Shown: positions 1 through 9,849, counted from the first letter of the stretch. The stretch: DNA of 26,463 nucleotides from Rhizobiales bacterium CCH10-E5 (GCA_001556125.1 LSIG01000076.1:1-26463); one strand, 5' to 3'. Notes: a model not told the origin generated them from the sequence alone. Made by a program: numbers and translations.

Positions 1-1085
1 GCCCCTGGGGAGGCGGCGGCTCCGGCGGAGGCGGCCATAGCGGCCCGCCGGATCTCGAGGACATCCTGCGCCGCAGCCAGGACCGCCTGCGCACCATGAT
101 GCCGGGCGGCAATCTCGGCGGGCGGGGCCTGATCTTCGGCCTCCTGGCCCTGATCGTGGTCTGGCTCCTGACCGGCTGGTACATCGTCCGCCCGAACGAG
201 GTCGGCCTCAATCTCCGCTTCGGCAAGTTCATCGGCAAGACCGGCGAAGGCCTGAATTACAACTGGCCCTATCCGATCGGCAGCGTGATCAAGCCGCAGG
301 TGACCAATGTCGTCACCACCGAGGTCGGCTTCCGCACCGTCGAATCCGTGCGCGCTTCGCGCCAGTCCGACGTCATCGAAGAGAGCCTGATGCTCACCGG
401 CGACGAGAACATCGTCGACATCGACGTGATCGTGCAGTGGCAGATCGACCCGGCCGCGCCCGAGAACTATGTCTTCAACATCCAGGACCCGCCGGGCACG
501 GTGAAGGCCGTCGCCGAAAGCGCGATGCGTGAGATCATCGGCCGGCGCAACATCCAGCCCGTGCTGACGACCGACCGCGCCGCGATCGAGGCCGAGGTCC
601 GCCAGCTGATGCAGGAGACGCTGAACGGCTACAATGCCGGCGTTCAGATCCGTCTGGTCCAGCTCCAGAAGGTCGACCCGCCGCAGCAGGTCATCGACGC
701 CTTCCGCGACGTGCAGGCCGCGCGCGCCGACCAGGAGCGCCTGCGCAACGAGGCCGAGACCTACGCCAACCGCGTCGTGCCGGAATCGCGCGGTCGCGCG
801 GCGCAGCTCGTCCAGTCGGCCGAAGCCTTCAAGGAGCAGACGGTGGCCGAAGCGCTTGGTCAGGCCAGCCGCTTCAACGCGGTCTACGAGCAGTACAAGC
901 TGGCGCCGGCCGTGACCCGCGAGCGTCTCTTCCTCGAGACGATGGAGCGTGTGCTCGGCGGCACCGACAAGGTGATCCTCGACAGCAGGGGCAACGGCCA
1001 GGGCGTCGTGCCTTACCTGCCCCTCGACCAGTTGCAGCAGAGGCGCCCTGCCGCCGGTGCTCCGCAGACGGGAGCTGTCCGATGA
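1..1085 (+). CDS. hflK: FtsH protease modulator HflK, 5' truncated by window edge
   Basis: The reading frame is open from base 3 and enters the window inside the Gly-rich N-terminal region typical of HflK (PWGGGGSGGGG, then DLEDILRRSQDRLR), so the true start lies upstream. The methionine at base 96 is internal. One transmembrane segment follows (LIFGLLALIVVWLL), then a band-7/PHB domain and a helical C-terminal part rich in Glu, Ala and Arg. In the family, HflK and HflC form a large membrane complex that encloses FtsH and restrains its degradation of membrane proteins. The stop overlaps the hflC start (ATGA, 1082-1085), so the two are translationally coupled, as expected for subunits of one complex. 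Assignment is firm; only the N-terminus is missing. Confidence 0.95.
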   Translation, partial: PWGGGGSGGGGHSGPPDLEDILRRSQDRLRTMMPGGNLGGRGLIFGLLALIVVWLLTGWYIVRPNEVGLNLRFGKFIGKTGEGLNYNWPYPIGSVIKPQVTNVVTTEVGFRTVESVRASRQSDVIEESLMLTGDENIVDIDVIVQWQIDPAAPENYVFNIQDPPGTVKAVAESAMREIIGRRNIQPVLTTDRAAIEAEVRQLMQETLNGYNAGVQIRLVQLQKVDPPQQVIDAFRDVQAARADQERLRNEAETYANRVVPESRGRAAQLVQSAEAFKEQTVAEALGQASRFNAVYEQYKLAPAVTRERLFLETMERVLGGTDKVILDSRGNGQGVVPYLPLDQLQQRRPAAGAPQTGAVR

Positions 1086-2008
1086 ACAGCAACATCATCC
1101 GCATCGGCCTCCTCGTCGTCGTCGGCGTCGCGGCGGTCGTCTTCTACGCCATGACCTTCGTGGTCCAGCAGACCCAGTCGGCCCTCGTACTGCGCTTCGG
1201 CGCGGTCCGCAGCGTCGTCACCGCGCCCGGCCTCTATTTCAAGCTGCCGGCGCCTTTCGAGCAGGTGACCCTGCTCGACAACCGCATTCTCGATCTCGAC
1301 CTGCCGGCGCAGGAAATCATCGCTTCGGACCAGAAGCGTCTCGTGGTCGATGCCTTCACGCGCTACCGCATCTCCGATCCGCTGCGCTTCTATCAGGCGG
1401 TCAACAACATCCCGCGCGCCAACTCGCAGCTGGCCTCGATCGTCAACGGCAATGTGCGTTCGGTGCTGGCGGAGGCATCCTTCACCTCGATGGTCCGCAA
1501 TGACCGGGCGCGGCTGATGAACCGCATCCGCGACGAGGTGAACCGCGAAGCCGCGCGCTTCGGCATGACGGTGGTCGATGTTCGTCTGCGCCGCGTCGAT
1601 CTGCCGGCCGCCAACTCGGCCGCGGTGTTCCAGCGGATGCAGACGGAGCGTCAGCGCGAGGCGGCCGAAGCGCGCGCGCTCGGCGCCCAGCAGGCCCAGG
1701 AGATCCGGGCCCGCGCCGACAGGGAGTCGACGGTCATCGTCGCCGAGGCGCAGCGTCGGTCCGACGAGATCCGCGGCCAGGGCGAGGGCGAGCGCAACCG
1801 CGTCTTCGCCGAGGCCTTCGGCAAGGACGAGGAGTTCTTCACCTTCTACCGCTCGATGCAGGCCTATGAGGCGAGCATCAAGGCGGGCGATACGAAGATG
1901 GTGCTCTCGCCGGACTCGCCGTTCTTCCGGTTCTTCAACGGACCGAACGCGCCCCGGCCCGAAGGCCAGGCCGCGCCCGCTGCGGCGCCGGCACCGGCCC
2001 GTCCCTGA
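1082..2008 (+). CDS. hflC: FtsH protease modulator HflC
   Basis: The 308-residue product has an N-terminal membrane anchor (about residues 5-26, IIRIGLLVVVGVAAVVFYAM). A band-7/PHB domain follows, with the family pattern QSALVLRFG near residue 32. Next comes a long charged helix (about 190-245, many ERQREAAEARA-type stretches), and the tail is Ala/Pro-rich. HflC pairs with HflK around FtsH at the inner membrane. The start is fixed by the ATGA overlap with hflK and by GGGAG at 1070-1074, 7 nt upstream. Length matches the family. It is probably co-transcribed with hflK and the DUF2065 gene downstream. Confidence 0.95.
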   Translation: MNSNIIRIGLLVVVGVAAVVFYAMTFVVQQTQSALVLRFGAVRSVVTAPGLYFKLPAPFEQVTLLDNRILDLDLPAQEIIASDQKRLVVDAFTRYRISDPLRFYQAVNNIPRANSQLASIVNGNVRSVLAEASFTSMVRNDRARLMNRIRDEVNREAARFGMTVVDVRLRRVDLPAANSAAVFQRMQTERQREAAEARALGAQQAQEIRARADRESTVIVAEAQRRSDEIRGQGEGERNRVFAEAFGKDEEFFTFYRSMQAYEASIKAGDTKMVLSPDSPFFRFFNGPNAPRPEGQAAPAAAPAPARP

Positions 2009-2025
2009 CGGGACCCGCGCCGCGC

Positions 2026-2211
2026 ATGTGGGATTTTGTTGCGGCGCTGGGCCTCGTCTTCGCGATCGAGGGCATCCTGTTCGCAGCGGTGCCCAACCTC
2101 GCCAAGGAGGCGCTGCGAAGCGCCTCCGAGACGCCGGTCGACGTCATGCGCATGATCGGGCTCGCCTCGGCCGTGCTCGGCGTGGCGATCGTCTGGTTCG
2201 TGCGGGGGTGA
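2026..2211 (+). CDS. DUF2065 family small membrane protein (YjeT-like)
   Basis: A 61-residue protein with two hydrophobic segments (about 4-22 and 43-58) separated by a short loop (NLAKEALRSASETP). The pattern of an N-terminal helix ending in a Pro-Asn-Leu stretch and a second helix ending in IVWFVRG matches the DUF2065/YjeT family. That family is often encoded directly after hflC in proteobacteria. It starts 17 bp after the hflC stop with no obvious Shine-Dalgarno sequence, which suggests translation coupled to hflC. Its biochemical role is unknown. The position suggests a link to the HflKC/FtsH membrane complex, but that is inference only. Confidence 0.85.
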   Translation: MWDFVAALGLVFAIEGILFAAVPNLAKEALRSASETPVDVMRMIGLASAVLGVAIVWFVRG

Positions 2212-2237
2212 GGCGGGGGCGACCGGCGGTCTGCGGC

Positions 2238-2266
2238 GAAGGTCGCATGATCGTGTGTCGACCTTC
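2238..2266. repeat. inverted repeat upstream of the Do protease gene
   Basis: Perfect 8-bp arms (GAAGGTCG at 2238-2245, CGACCTTC at 2259-2266) are separated by 13 bp. The element lies in the 133-bp gap between the DUF2065 gene and the protease gene, about 80 bp before the protease start. No T-run follows, so it is not a standard intrinsic terminator. It could be an operator or an mRNA hairpin. I could not identify a convincing promoter in this gap. Confidence 0.5.
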
Positions 2267-2344
2267 CGCCTCAATTCGCGTTTCAATAGACGATATGCTT
2301 TCCGAGCCGGGCGACTCGGCCGGATCTTCTGCACGAGGACACTG

Positions 2345-3883
<1,539 letters not shown>

Positions 3884-3911
3884 GCGGTTTCTCCCGTCGC
3901 GATGCGATCGA

Positions 3912-3936
3912 GGGCGGCCAAAAGGCCGCCCTTTTT
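3912..3936 (+). terminator. intrinsic terminator of the protease gene
   Basis: A perfect 8-bp GC stem (GGGCGGCC at 3912-3919, GGCCGCCC at 3924-3931) with an AAAA loop is followed by TTTTT (3932-3936). It lies 28 bp after the protease stop codon and is a textbook rho-independent terminator. Confidence 0.93.
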
Positions 3937-4035
3937 CATGTGCCCGCGCCGGGGTGATGGCGGTCATCAGCGATCGGCATTGGTGTCCCGCCGACCGTGA
4001 TGGCAGGGTGCCGGACCGGCTCCGGAGCGCCCGCG

Positions 4036-4377
4036 ATGAAACTGACCGACATCCCCTTCGTCACCACCGACTGGTCCACGGTCCCGACCGAGCGCCATGC
4101 CGGCGATATCGGCGAGGCGATCTGGCGGGTGCAGTTCTTCGGCCCGGCGGAGAACCGCATCCGGGTGCGGATGGTCGAGTACAGTCCCGGCTACGAGGCC
4201 GACCACTGGTGCTCCAAGGGCCACATCATCCTGTGCCTCGAGGGCTCGATGGAGACGACGCTGGAGGATGGGCGGGTGATGCCGCTCAAGGCGGGGATGA
4301 GCTACCAGGTCGCCGACGGCGCCGAGGCGCATCGCTCCCGCACCGTGACGGGCGCGAAGCTGTTCATTGTCGACTAG
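4036..4377 (+). CDS. small cupin-fold protein (DHCW-motif type)
   Basis: A 113-residue single-domain cupin. The metal-binding-like segment ADHWCSKGH (Asp56, His57, Cys59, His63) is followed by IILCLEGSMETTLEDG, the usual cupin turn. A second conserved block lies around residues 86-98 (AGMSYQVADGAEAHRS). Proteins with this DHWC signature are annotated as DHCW-motif cupins; the reaction is not known. The ATG at 4036 was chosen because GGAGCG lies just upstream at 4024-4029 and the domain begins right after it. The stop TAG (4375-4377) overlaps the stop of serB on the other strand within CTAG. Function beyond the fold is unassigned. Confidence 0.85.
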   Translation: MKLTDIPFVTTDWSTVPTERHAGDIGEAIWRVQFFGPAENRIRVRMVEYSPGYEADHWCSKGHIILCLEGSMETTLEDGRVMPLKAGMSYQVADGAEAHRSRTVTGAKLFIVD

Positions 4378-5258
4378 CTGCGGACGATCTCCGCACCGGT
4401 GTAACCCTGCGCATAGAGCAGCGCGGTCAGATCGGCGTGGTCGAGCCGCGCATGGGCGGCGGCCGCGACGGCCGGCTTGGCTCGGAAGGCGACGCCAAGC
4501 CCGGCCTCCCCCAGCATGGCGAGGTCGTTGGCGCCGTCGCCGACCGCCAGCGTCTGCGCGGGGGCGAGGCCGAGGCGCGCGCGCAGTTCCAGCAGCGCGT
4601 CGAGCTTGGCCTGCTTGCCGAGGATCGGATCGGCGACCTCGCCGATCAGCACGCCGTCCTGCGCGAGCAGGGTGTTCGAGCGGTGCTCGTCGAAGCCGAT
4701 GGTCGCACCGATCGGGCCGGTGAAGACGGTGAAGCCGCCCGAGACCAGCGCGGTGTAGCCGCCCTGGCCGCGAATGGTCATGACGAGTTCGCGCCCGCCC
4801 GGCGTCAGCGTGATGCGCTCGCGGATGATCTCGGCCACGACCGAAAGCGGCACGCCCTTCAGCAGCGCGACGCGCTCGCGCAGCGCCGGCTCGAAGGCGA
4901 TCTCGCCGCGCATGGCGCGCTCGGTGATGCCCGAGACTTTCTCCTTCAGGCCGACATAGGCGGCGAGTTCGTCGATGCATTCCTGGCCGATCATGGTCGA
5001 GTCCATGTCGGCGAGGAACAGCGCCTTGCGCCGCGTCGCGGCCGGCTGGACGAGAATGTCGATCGGCGCGCCCTCCAGCAAAGGCCGCAGCTCGGCTTCG
5101 AGCTTGCGTGCATCGCCGGCTTCCGCGAAGAGGTCGGCCGCGATCTCGCCGTCGAGGCGCTGCGTGCGCTGCGCGCCCGGCAGGTCGGCGAGCCGCTTCA
5201 GCAGCGCCTCGTCGATCAGGGCCTGTCCATGGGCGGAAACCAGTGTCGCGACGAGCAT
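4374..5258 (-). CDS. serB: phosphoserine phosphatase SerB
   Basis: The 294-residue product carries all HAD-phosphatase motifs of SerB. Motif I is DMDSTMI (nucleophile Asp84, acid/base Asp86), motif II is SGGF (Ser173), the lysine motif is GKQAK (Lys215), and motif III is [10 protein letters not shown] (Asp241, Asp245). The cap-domain start GQECIDELA is also present. The first 75 residues form the N-terminal domain common in proteobacterial SerB. The enzyme hydrolyses O-phosphoserine to serine, the last step of serine biosynthesis in the cytoplasm. It is divergent from miaA with only 17 bp between start codons, and convergent with the cupin gene with a shared CTAG at the stops. Confident. Confidence 0.96.
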   Translation of the reverse strand: MLVATLVSAHGQALIDEALLKRLADLPGAQRTQRLDGEIAADLFAEAGDARKLEAELRPLLEGAPIDILVQPAATRRKALFLADMDSTMIGQECIDELAAYVGLKEKVSGITERAMRGEIAFEPALRERVALLKGVPLSVVAEIIRERITLTPGGRELVMTIRGQGGYTALVSGGFTVFTGPIGATIGFDEHRSNTLLAQDGVLIGEVADPILGKQAKLDALLELRARLGLAPAQTLAVGDGANDLAMLGEAGLGVAFRAKPAVAAAAHARLDHADLTALLYAQGYTGAEIVRS

Positions 5259-5275
5259 GTGAAGGGCCGGATCGG

Positions 5276-6205
5276 GTGACGAGGGCAGCGGAAGGGATCA
5301 GGGCCGTGCTCATCGCAGGTCCGACCGCGAGCGGCAAGTCGGCGCTGGCGATGGCCCTGGCGCGCGAATTCGGCGGCGTCGTCGTCAATGCCGACTCGAT
5401 GCAGGTCTATCGCGATCTGCGGGTGCTGACGGCGAGGCCGACGCCCGCGGAGGAGGCGAGCGTGCCTCACCGGCTCTACGGTCATGTCGACGGGGCGGTG
5501 AACTACTCCGCGATGCGCTATGCCGCGGAGGTCGCCGGGCTGCTGACAGAGTTGCGTGAGAGCGGGCAACTGCCGATCCTTGTGGGCGGGACGGGGCTCT
5601 ACTTCAAAGCTTTGACCGAAGGGTTTTCGGCCATGCCGCCGGTGCCGGAGGCGGTGCGCGCGGCCTTTCGCAAACGCGCCGAGGGCATGGCGACGGAAGC
5701 GCTGCATGCCGAACTCGCCGGGCGCGATCCGGAGATGGCAGGACGGTTGCGCCCCTCCGACCGGATGCGGATCATGCGGGCGATCGAGGTGCATCTGGCA
5801 ACGGGGCGGTCGCTCGCCGCGTTCCAGGGCGCGCGCGAACCTGGGCCGCTGGCTTGTGTCGAGGCGCTGCGTCTCTTCGTCAGCCCCGAGCGGGAGGCCG
5901 TCCGCGCGGCGATCGACCGGCGCTTCGAGGCGATGATGGCGCAGGGGGCTCTCGACGAGGTCAAGTGCCTCAAGGACCGTGGTCTCGATCCGCTGCTGCC
6001 GGTGATGCGGGCTCATGGCGTGCCAGGGCTGATCGCCCATCTGGACGGAGCGATTTCGCTGGATGAGGCGATCCGGCGTGGCCAGGCCGATACGCGAGCC
6101 TATGCCAAGCGGCAGGTGACCTGGTTCCGCCATCAGATGGCAGGCTGGGAAGCTGTCGCGCCGGATGCGGCGCTCGGCATCGCGCGGGCGCGACTGCGCG
6201 CTTAA
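5276..6205 (+). CDS. miaA: tRNA dimethylallyltransferase MiaA
   Basis: The enzyme transfers the dimethylallyl group from DMAPP to A37 of tRNAs reading UNN codons. The 309-residue product shows the P-loop GPTASGKS (residues 15-22), the DSMQVYRDL motif (Asp40, Ser41), [10 protein letters not shown], and the C-terminal [10 protein letters not shown] motif. No suitable ATG exists. The GTG at 5276 has GAAGGG nine bases upstream. A second GTG at 5306, which would begin directly at VLIAGPT, also has GAAGGGA upstream and cannot be excluded. The coding region converges on the GGDEF gene, and the two stops share TTAA (6202-6205). Identity is sure; the start is less so. Confidence 0.95.
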   Translation: MTRAAEGIRAVLIAGPTASGKSALAMALAREFGGVVVNADSMQVYRDLRVLTARPTPAEEASVPHRLYGHVDGAVNYSAMRYAAEVAGLLTELRESGQLPILVGGTGLYFKALTEGFSAMPPVPEAVRAAFRKRAEGMATEALHAELAGRDPEMAGRLRPSDRMRIMRAIEVHLATGRSLAAFQGAREPGPLACVEALRLFVSPEREAVRAAIDRRFEAMMAQGALDEVKCLKDRGLDPLLPVMRAHGVPGLIAHLDGAISLDEAIRRGQADTRAYAKRQVTWFRHQMAGWEAVAPDAALGIARARLRA

Positions 6206-7662
6206 GCAGCGGCTGCGAGACCATCCGATCCGGCGATGGCGATGCGGTTGCGCCCCTCGCTCTTGGCGCGATAGAGCGCCTGATCTGCCCGGCTCGTCAG
6301 CGCGGCGAGCGTTTCGCCATCCTGCCAGGAGGCGATGCCGCAGCTGGCCGTGACCCCGAGCCCCAGCGTCTCCGAAACGGGCAGCGTCTTTCCTGCCAGC
6401 GCCTGCTGCATCCGCATCGCCGCCGCGGCGGCCTCCTCCGTGCTTCCCTGCATCAGAATGGCGAACTCCTCGCCGCCGAAACGCCCGACCAGCGCGTCCC
6501 TGGCGCCAAAGACCCCGAGCAGCAGATCGGCAAAGGCGCGGATGACGGCGTCTCCGGCGGGATGGCCATAGCTGTCGTTGATCCGCTTGAAGTGGTCGAT
6601 ATCGACAATGAGCAGCGAGACCGGCGCGGCCGCCGTCATGGCGTGGCCGAGCATCGTCTGGGCGTGGTCGGTGAAGGAGCGGCGGTTGAGCAGCGCAGTG
6701 AGCGGGTCGGTCTCAGCCAGCCGGCGCAGCTCCTTCTCGCGCTCCTCCCTCAGGCCGATCTCGTCGGAGAGCGCCTGGCGCGTGGCGCGCTCGATGCCGA
6801 CCTCGAGGGCCAGCGTAGCCGCCCGCTGCTGCAGCGATTGGTTGGCGAGCATCAGATTCGAGATGTCGGACAGCGTGATCACCAGGCCGTCTCCCAGCAG
6901 GGCCAGCGACACCTGAAGCCAGATCTGGCGGCCCCCCGCCATGAAGGCGACCTCGAACTGGTCGGGTCGCAGAAGCTCGACCGCCTGGCGCAGGCGGTTC
7001 CAGTGCTCCTCGGCCGCCAGAAAGGGCAGGGATTTGCGCAGGTCGCAGCCGAGTTCCAGGGCTGCCTCGCTGCCGCAGAGCGTCGTCGCCCGCTGGTTGG
7101 CCGACAGCACGCTCAGCCCCGTGAGCGCGGCATCCGCGTCGCGCACCGCCTCGACCGCGACGATTCCGAAGGGCGAGGTTTCCATCAGGAGCATCAGGAA
7201 CTCCTCCCGGAAGCTCATCTGGCGGCAGAAGACGATCAGGTGGCGGCCACCGTCCGCGTCGGTGGTCGGAAGGATCAGCCGCTCGAAGATCCCGACGCGG
7301 GCCGAGCGCACGGTCCGGTGAAGCGTGTAGGTGGCGACGCCTTCCGCCAGGGCATGATCGTAGCAGTCGATCGTGAAGGCGGCGACGTCGCTCTGGAGAT
7401 TGGAGACATAGCCGCCTGTGCGGTCGCGCCCGGTCGTGCGGGGCAGGGTGCGGCCGCAGGCGTCGTAGCGATAATCGCCGGTCTCGGTCGGGGAGAGCAG
7501 CATCAGGTCGTCGCCGGCTGCCTCTTCGGCGAGGGCTTTCAGGGCCTCATGCGGGGCGCCGGCGCGTCCGCTGGCCAGCCGCTCGAAATGCCGCATCAGC
7601 ACCGGGACCTCCGGCGCATGGGCGCGGATGAGGATGCTGCGCGGGTTGACGTCGTGATGCAT
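6202..7662 (-). CDS. PAS-GGDEF diguanylate cyclase
   Basis: A 486-residue soluble signalling protein. Residues about 15-150 resemble the alphaproteobacterial PAS_5 type ([18 protein letters not shown]). Residues about 155-270 look like a second PAS-fold sensor, and 275-317 form a charged helical linker. Residues 318-478 are a GGDEF domain beginning [12 protein letters not shown], with the active motif GGEEF at 396-400. The intact motif and the metal-site segment VDIDHFKR predict synthesis of cyclic di-GMP from GTP. The RxxD product-inhibition site expected five residues before GGEEF is absent (ARDALVGR). No EAL domain and no membrane segment are seen. The ATG at 7662 was chosen over an upstream in-frame one that would cross the divergent promoter region. 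The sensed signal is unknown. Confidence 0.9.
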   Translation of the reverse strand: MHHDVNPRSILIRAHAPEVPVLMRHFERLASGRAGAPHEALKALAEEAAGDDLMLLSPTETGDYRYDACGRTLPRTTGRDRTGGYVSNLQSDVAAFTIDCYDHALAEGVATYTLHRTVRSARVGIFERLILPTTDADGGRHLIVFCRQMSFREEFLMLLMETSPFGIVAVEAVRDADAALTGLSVLSANQRATTLCGSEAALELGCDLRKSLPFLAAEEHWNRLRQAVELLRPDQFEVAFMAGGRQIWLQVSLALLGDGLVITLSDISNLMLANQSLQQRAATLALEVGIERATRQALSDEIGLREEREKELRRLAETDPLTALLNRRSFTDHAQTMLGHAMTAAAPVSLLIVDIDHFKRINDSYGHPAGDAVIRAFADLLLGVFGARDALVGRFGGEEFAILMQGSTEEAAAAAMRMQQALAGKTLPVSETLGLGVTASCGIASWQDGETLAALTSRADQALYRAKSEGRNRIAIAGSDGLAAAA

Positions 7663-7745
7663 GGAGCCGTCCGTAGCTCGGGTTAACCTACAGCAACTCG
7701 CTTGCCAAAAGGTTGCAGAGGGGACGTTCAGATGCGGATGCCCCG

Positions 7746-7775
7746 CTTGACCCGGCCGCCCCGCTCCGCTAGCGT
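7746..7775 (+). promoter_or_regulatory. predicted housekeeping promoter of the ilv block
   Basis: TTGACC (7747-7752) is followed after 17 nt by TAGCGT (7770-7775). This fits the loose alphaproteobacterial sigma-70 pattern with a strong -35 element. The predicted start near 7782 would lie just upstream of the leader peptide. It sits between the divergent GGDEF gene and ilvB. Confidence 0.55.
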
Positions 7776-7805
7776 CCCGCAACATCTGCAAAGGGTCGAA
7801 GCGCG

Positions 7806-7841
7806 ATGCGCAAGCTTATTATCGTAGGGGTGCGCTGGTAG
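7806..7841 (+). CDS. ilv leader peptide MRKLIIVGVRW
   Basis: An 11-codon ORF (ATG at 7806, TAG at 7839-7841) encodes MRKLIIVGVRW. Four consecutive codons call for Leu-Ile-Ile-Val, and another Val follows after Gly, so all three branched-chain amino acids are sampled. AAGGG at 7791-7795 could serve as a ribosome site 10 nt upstream. The ORF is followed at once by an attenuator (7830-7912) and then ilvB. This is the classic layout of translation-coupled attenuation for branched-chain amino acid genes: ribosome stalling at these codons when charged tRNAs are scarce would allow read-through. It is too short for routine gene calling. Confidence 0.88.
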   Translation: MRKLIIVGVRW

Positions 7842-7912
7842 GGGCCGGTTCCGCAGGGAGCCGCGTCAACCCCGACGCCAGCGCACGTCCAGGCCCCTTG
7901 AGGGCCTTTTTT
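7830..7912 (+). terminator. transcription attenuator upstream of ilvB
   Basis: Three alternative pairings are visible. A pause/protector stem pairs GTGCGCTGG (7830-7838) with CCAGCGCAC (7878-7886). An antiterminator pairs AGGGGCC (7840-7846) with GGCCCCT (7892-7898). The terminator pairs AGGCCC (7891-7896) with GGGCCT (7902-7907), followed by a T-run to 7912. The antiterminator and terminator cannot coexist. A ribosome stalled on the Leu-Ile-Ile-Val codons would mask 7830-7838 and free 7840-7846 to pair with 7892-7898. A ribosome at the stop codon would cover 7840-7846 and let the terminator form. The pairings are directly visible; the mechanism is inferred. Confidence 0.85.
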
Positions 7913-7964
7913 ATTGCCCGCTTTCGACCTTCCCACTTTCCCCGAGATGCCGCAGGAGACCGTT

Positions 7965-9728
7965 ATGAGCGAGATGATGACCGGTGCCGAAATGGTCGTC
8001 CGCGCGCTTCAGGACCAGGGCGTCGAACATCTGTTCGGCTATCCCGGCGGCGCCGTGTTGCCGATCTATGACGCGCTGTTTCAGCAGGACAAGGTCAAGC
8101 ACGTCCTCGTCCGTCACGAGCAGGGCGCTGTCCACGCCGCCGAGGGCTATGCCCGTTCGACGGCCGGCAAGGTCGGCTGCGTTCTCGTCACCTCCGGCCC
8201 CGGCGCGACCAACGCCGTCACCGGGCTGACCGATGCGTTGCTGGATTCGATCCCGCTCGTCGTCATCACCGGCCAGGTTCCGACCCATCTGATCGGCTCC
8301 GACGCGTTCCAGGAATGCGACACGGTCGGCATCACGCGCTCCTGCACCAAGCACAACTATCTGGTGAAGAGCATCGCGGACCTGCCGCGCATCCTTCACG
8401 AGGCCTTCTATGTCGCGTCCAACGGCCGCCCCGGCCCGGTCGTCATCGACATCCCGAAGGATATCCAGTTCGCCAGCGGGCTCTACAGCCGGCCGCGCGA
8501 CAACCAGCACAAGACCTATCGCCCCACCGTCAAGGGCGACCTCGCCAAGATCAAGGCCGCCGTCGCGCTGATGGCGAGCGCCAAGAAGCCGGTGTTCTAC
8601 ACCGGCGGCGGCGTCATCAATGCCGGGCCGCACGCCTCGGCGCTGCTGCGCGAACTGGCTCGGCTGACCGGCTTCCCCGTCACCTCGACGCTGATGGGCC
8701 TCGGCGCCTTTCCGGCCGCCGACAAGCAGTGGCTGGGGATGCTCGGCATGCACGGCACCTACGAGGCCAACCTCGCGATGCATGACTGCGATGTCATGAT
8801 CAATATCGGTGCGCGCTTCGACGATCGCATCACCGGGCGGCTGGACGGCTTCTCGCCGCGCTCGCGGAAGATCCATGTCGATATCGATCCGTCTTCGATC
8901 AACAAGACGGTCAAGGTCGATATCGGCATCGTCGGCGATTGTGCCCATGTGCTGGAGGACATGGTTCGCGTCTGGCGCGAAACCTCGCCGCAGGTCGACA
9001 AGACGGCGCTGGCGGCCTGGTGGACGCAGATCGATGGCTGGCGTGGTCGCAAGAGCCTTGCCTACAAGCGCTCGGACACGATCATCAAGCCGCAATACGC
9101 GCTCGAGCGGCTGCAGGCGCTGACGAAGGACCGTGAAACCTACATCACGACCGAGGTCGGTCAGCACCAGATGTGGGCGGCTCAGTATCTCCAGTTCCAG
9201 GAGCCCAACCGCTGGATGACCTCCGGCGGACTCGGGACGATGGGCTATGGTCTGCCGGCCGCCATCGGCGTGCAGCTCAAGCACCCGAAGGCCCTGGTCA
9301 TCGACGTCGCCGGCGAGGCCTCGATCCTGATGAACATGCAGGAGATGTCGACGGCGGTGCAGTACCGGCTGCCGATCAAGATCTTCATCCTCAACAACGA
9401 GTATATGGGCATGGTGCGCCAGTGGCAGGAACTGCTGCATGGCGGCCGCTATTCCGAGAGCTACTCGGAGTCCTTGCCCGATTTCGTGAAGCTGGCCGAG
9501 GCCTATGGCGGCCACGGCATCCGCTGCTCGGACCCGGCGCTGCTCGACGATGCGATCATGGAAATGATCGAGACGCCCAAGCCCGTGATCTTCGACTGCC
9601 TCGTCGCCAAGGAGGAGAACTGCTTCCCGATGATCCCGTCAGGCAAAGCCCATAACGAGATGATCCTGCCCGATTTCGAGGGCGACACCGGCGAGATCAT
9701 CGACGCCAAGGGCAAGCAGCTGGTGTGA
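7965..9728 (+). CDS. ilvB: acetolactate synthase (acetohydroxyacid synthase) large, catalytic subunit
   Basis: The ThDP- and FAD-dependent enzyme of 587 residues makes acetolactate or acetohydroxybutyrate, the first common step of valine, leucine and isoleucine synthesis. Visible features are GYPGGAVLPIYDAL, the catalytic Glu52 in RHEQGAVHAAEGYAR, the central FAD-binding domain, and the C-terminal ThDP domain. That domain has GEAS (450-453) and Asn477-Asn478 in FILNNEYMGMVRQWQ. The first metal-binding position of the ThDP motif is Glu (GEAS) rather than the usual Asp (GDG/GDA). The ATG at 7965 has AGGAG at 7954-7958; an in-frame start at 7914 would begin only 2 bp after the terminator T-run. 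It is regulated by the leader attenuator just upstream. The regulatory subunit gene is not adjacent but about 1.5 kb downstream. Confidence 0.96.
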   Translation: MSEMMTGAEMVVRALQDQGVEHLFGYPGGAVLPIYDALFQQDKVKHVLVRHEQGAVHAAEGYARSTAGKVGCVLVTSGPGATNAVTGLTDALLDSIPLVVITGQVPTHLIGSDAFQECDTVGITRSCTKHNYLVKSIADLPRILHEAFYVASNGRPGPVVIDIPKDIQFASGLYSRPRDNQHKTYRPTVKGDLAKIKAAVALMASAKKPVFYTGGGVINAGPHASALLRELARLTGFPVTSTLMGLGAFPAADKQWLGMLGMHGTYEANLAMHDCDVMINIGARFDDRITGRLDGFSPRSRKIHVDIDPSSINKTVKVDIGIVGDCAHVLEDMVRVWRETSPQVDKTALAAWWTQIDGWRGRKSLAYKRSDTIIKPQYALERLQALTKDRETYITTEVGQHQMWAAQYLQFQEPNRWMTSGGLGTMGYGLPAAIGVQLKHPKALVIDVAGEASILMNMQEMSTAVQYRLPIKIFILNNEYMGMVRQWQELLHGGRYSESYSESLPDFVKLAEAYGGHGIRCSDPALLDDAIMEMIETPKPVIFDCLVAKEENCFPMIPSGKAHNEMILPDFEGDTGEIIDAKGKQLV

Positions 9729-9737
9729 GACCGCACC

Positions 9738-9824
9738 GTCATGCTCGGACTTGAACCGAGCATCTCAGGCCGGATGGGTTGTTTCATCCTGCGCGAGATT
9801 CTCAGGTCAAGCCCGAGAATGCGA
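9738..9824. repeat. dispersed palindromic repeat, copy A
   Basis: The element begins GTCATGCTCGG and forms a hairpin ATGCTCGG (9741-9748) / CCGAGCAT (9756-9763). A second imperfect hairpin follows, ATTCTC (9798-9803) / GAGAAT (9815-9820). It starts 9 bp after the ilvB stop. The same pattern recurs at 17114-17178 and 25887-25960. No T-run follows. Its place between ilvB and the racemase-like gene could stabilise the upstream mRNA or reduce read-through. Confidence 0.8.
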
Positions 9825-9849
9825 GGCTGGCATGGCGGGGAGGGACACC

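Noticed and set aside
2238..2266. Intrinsic terminator after the DUF2065 gene
   Set aside because: The stem is good but no T-run follows, so it was listed only as an inverted repeat.
9751..9849. Upstream start for the racemase-like protein
   Set aside because: The extra 33 codons run through palindromic repeat copy A, and the conserved IGLIGGMS start lies just after the ATG at 9850.
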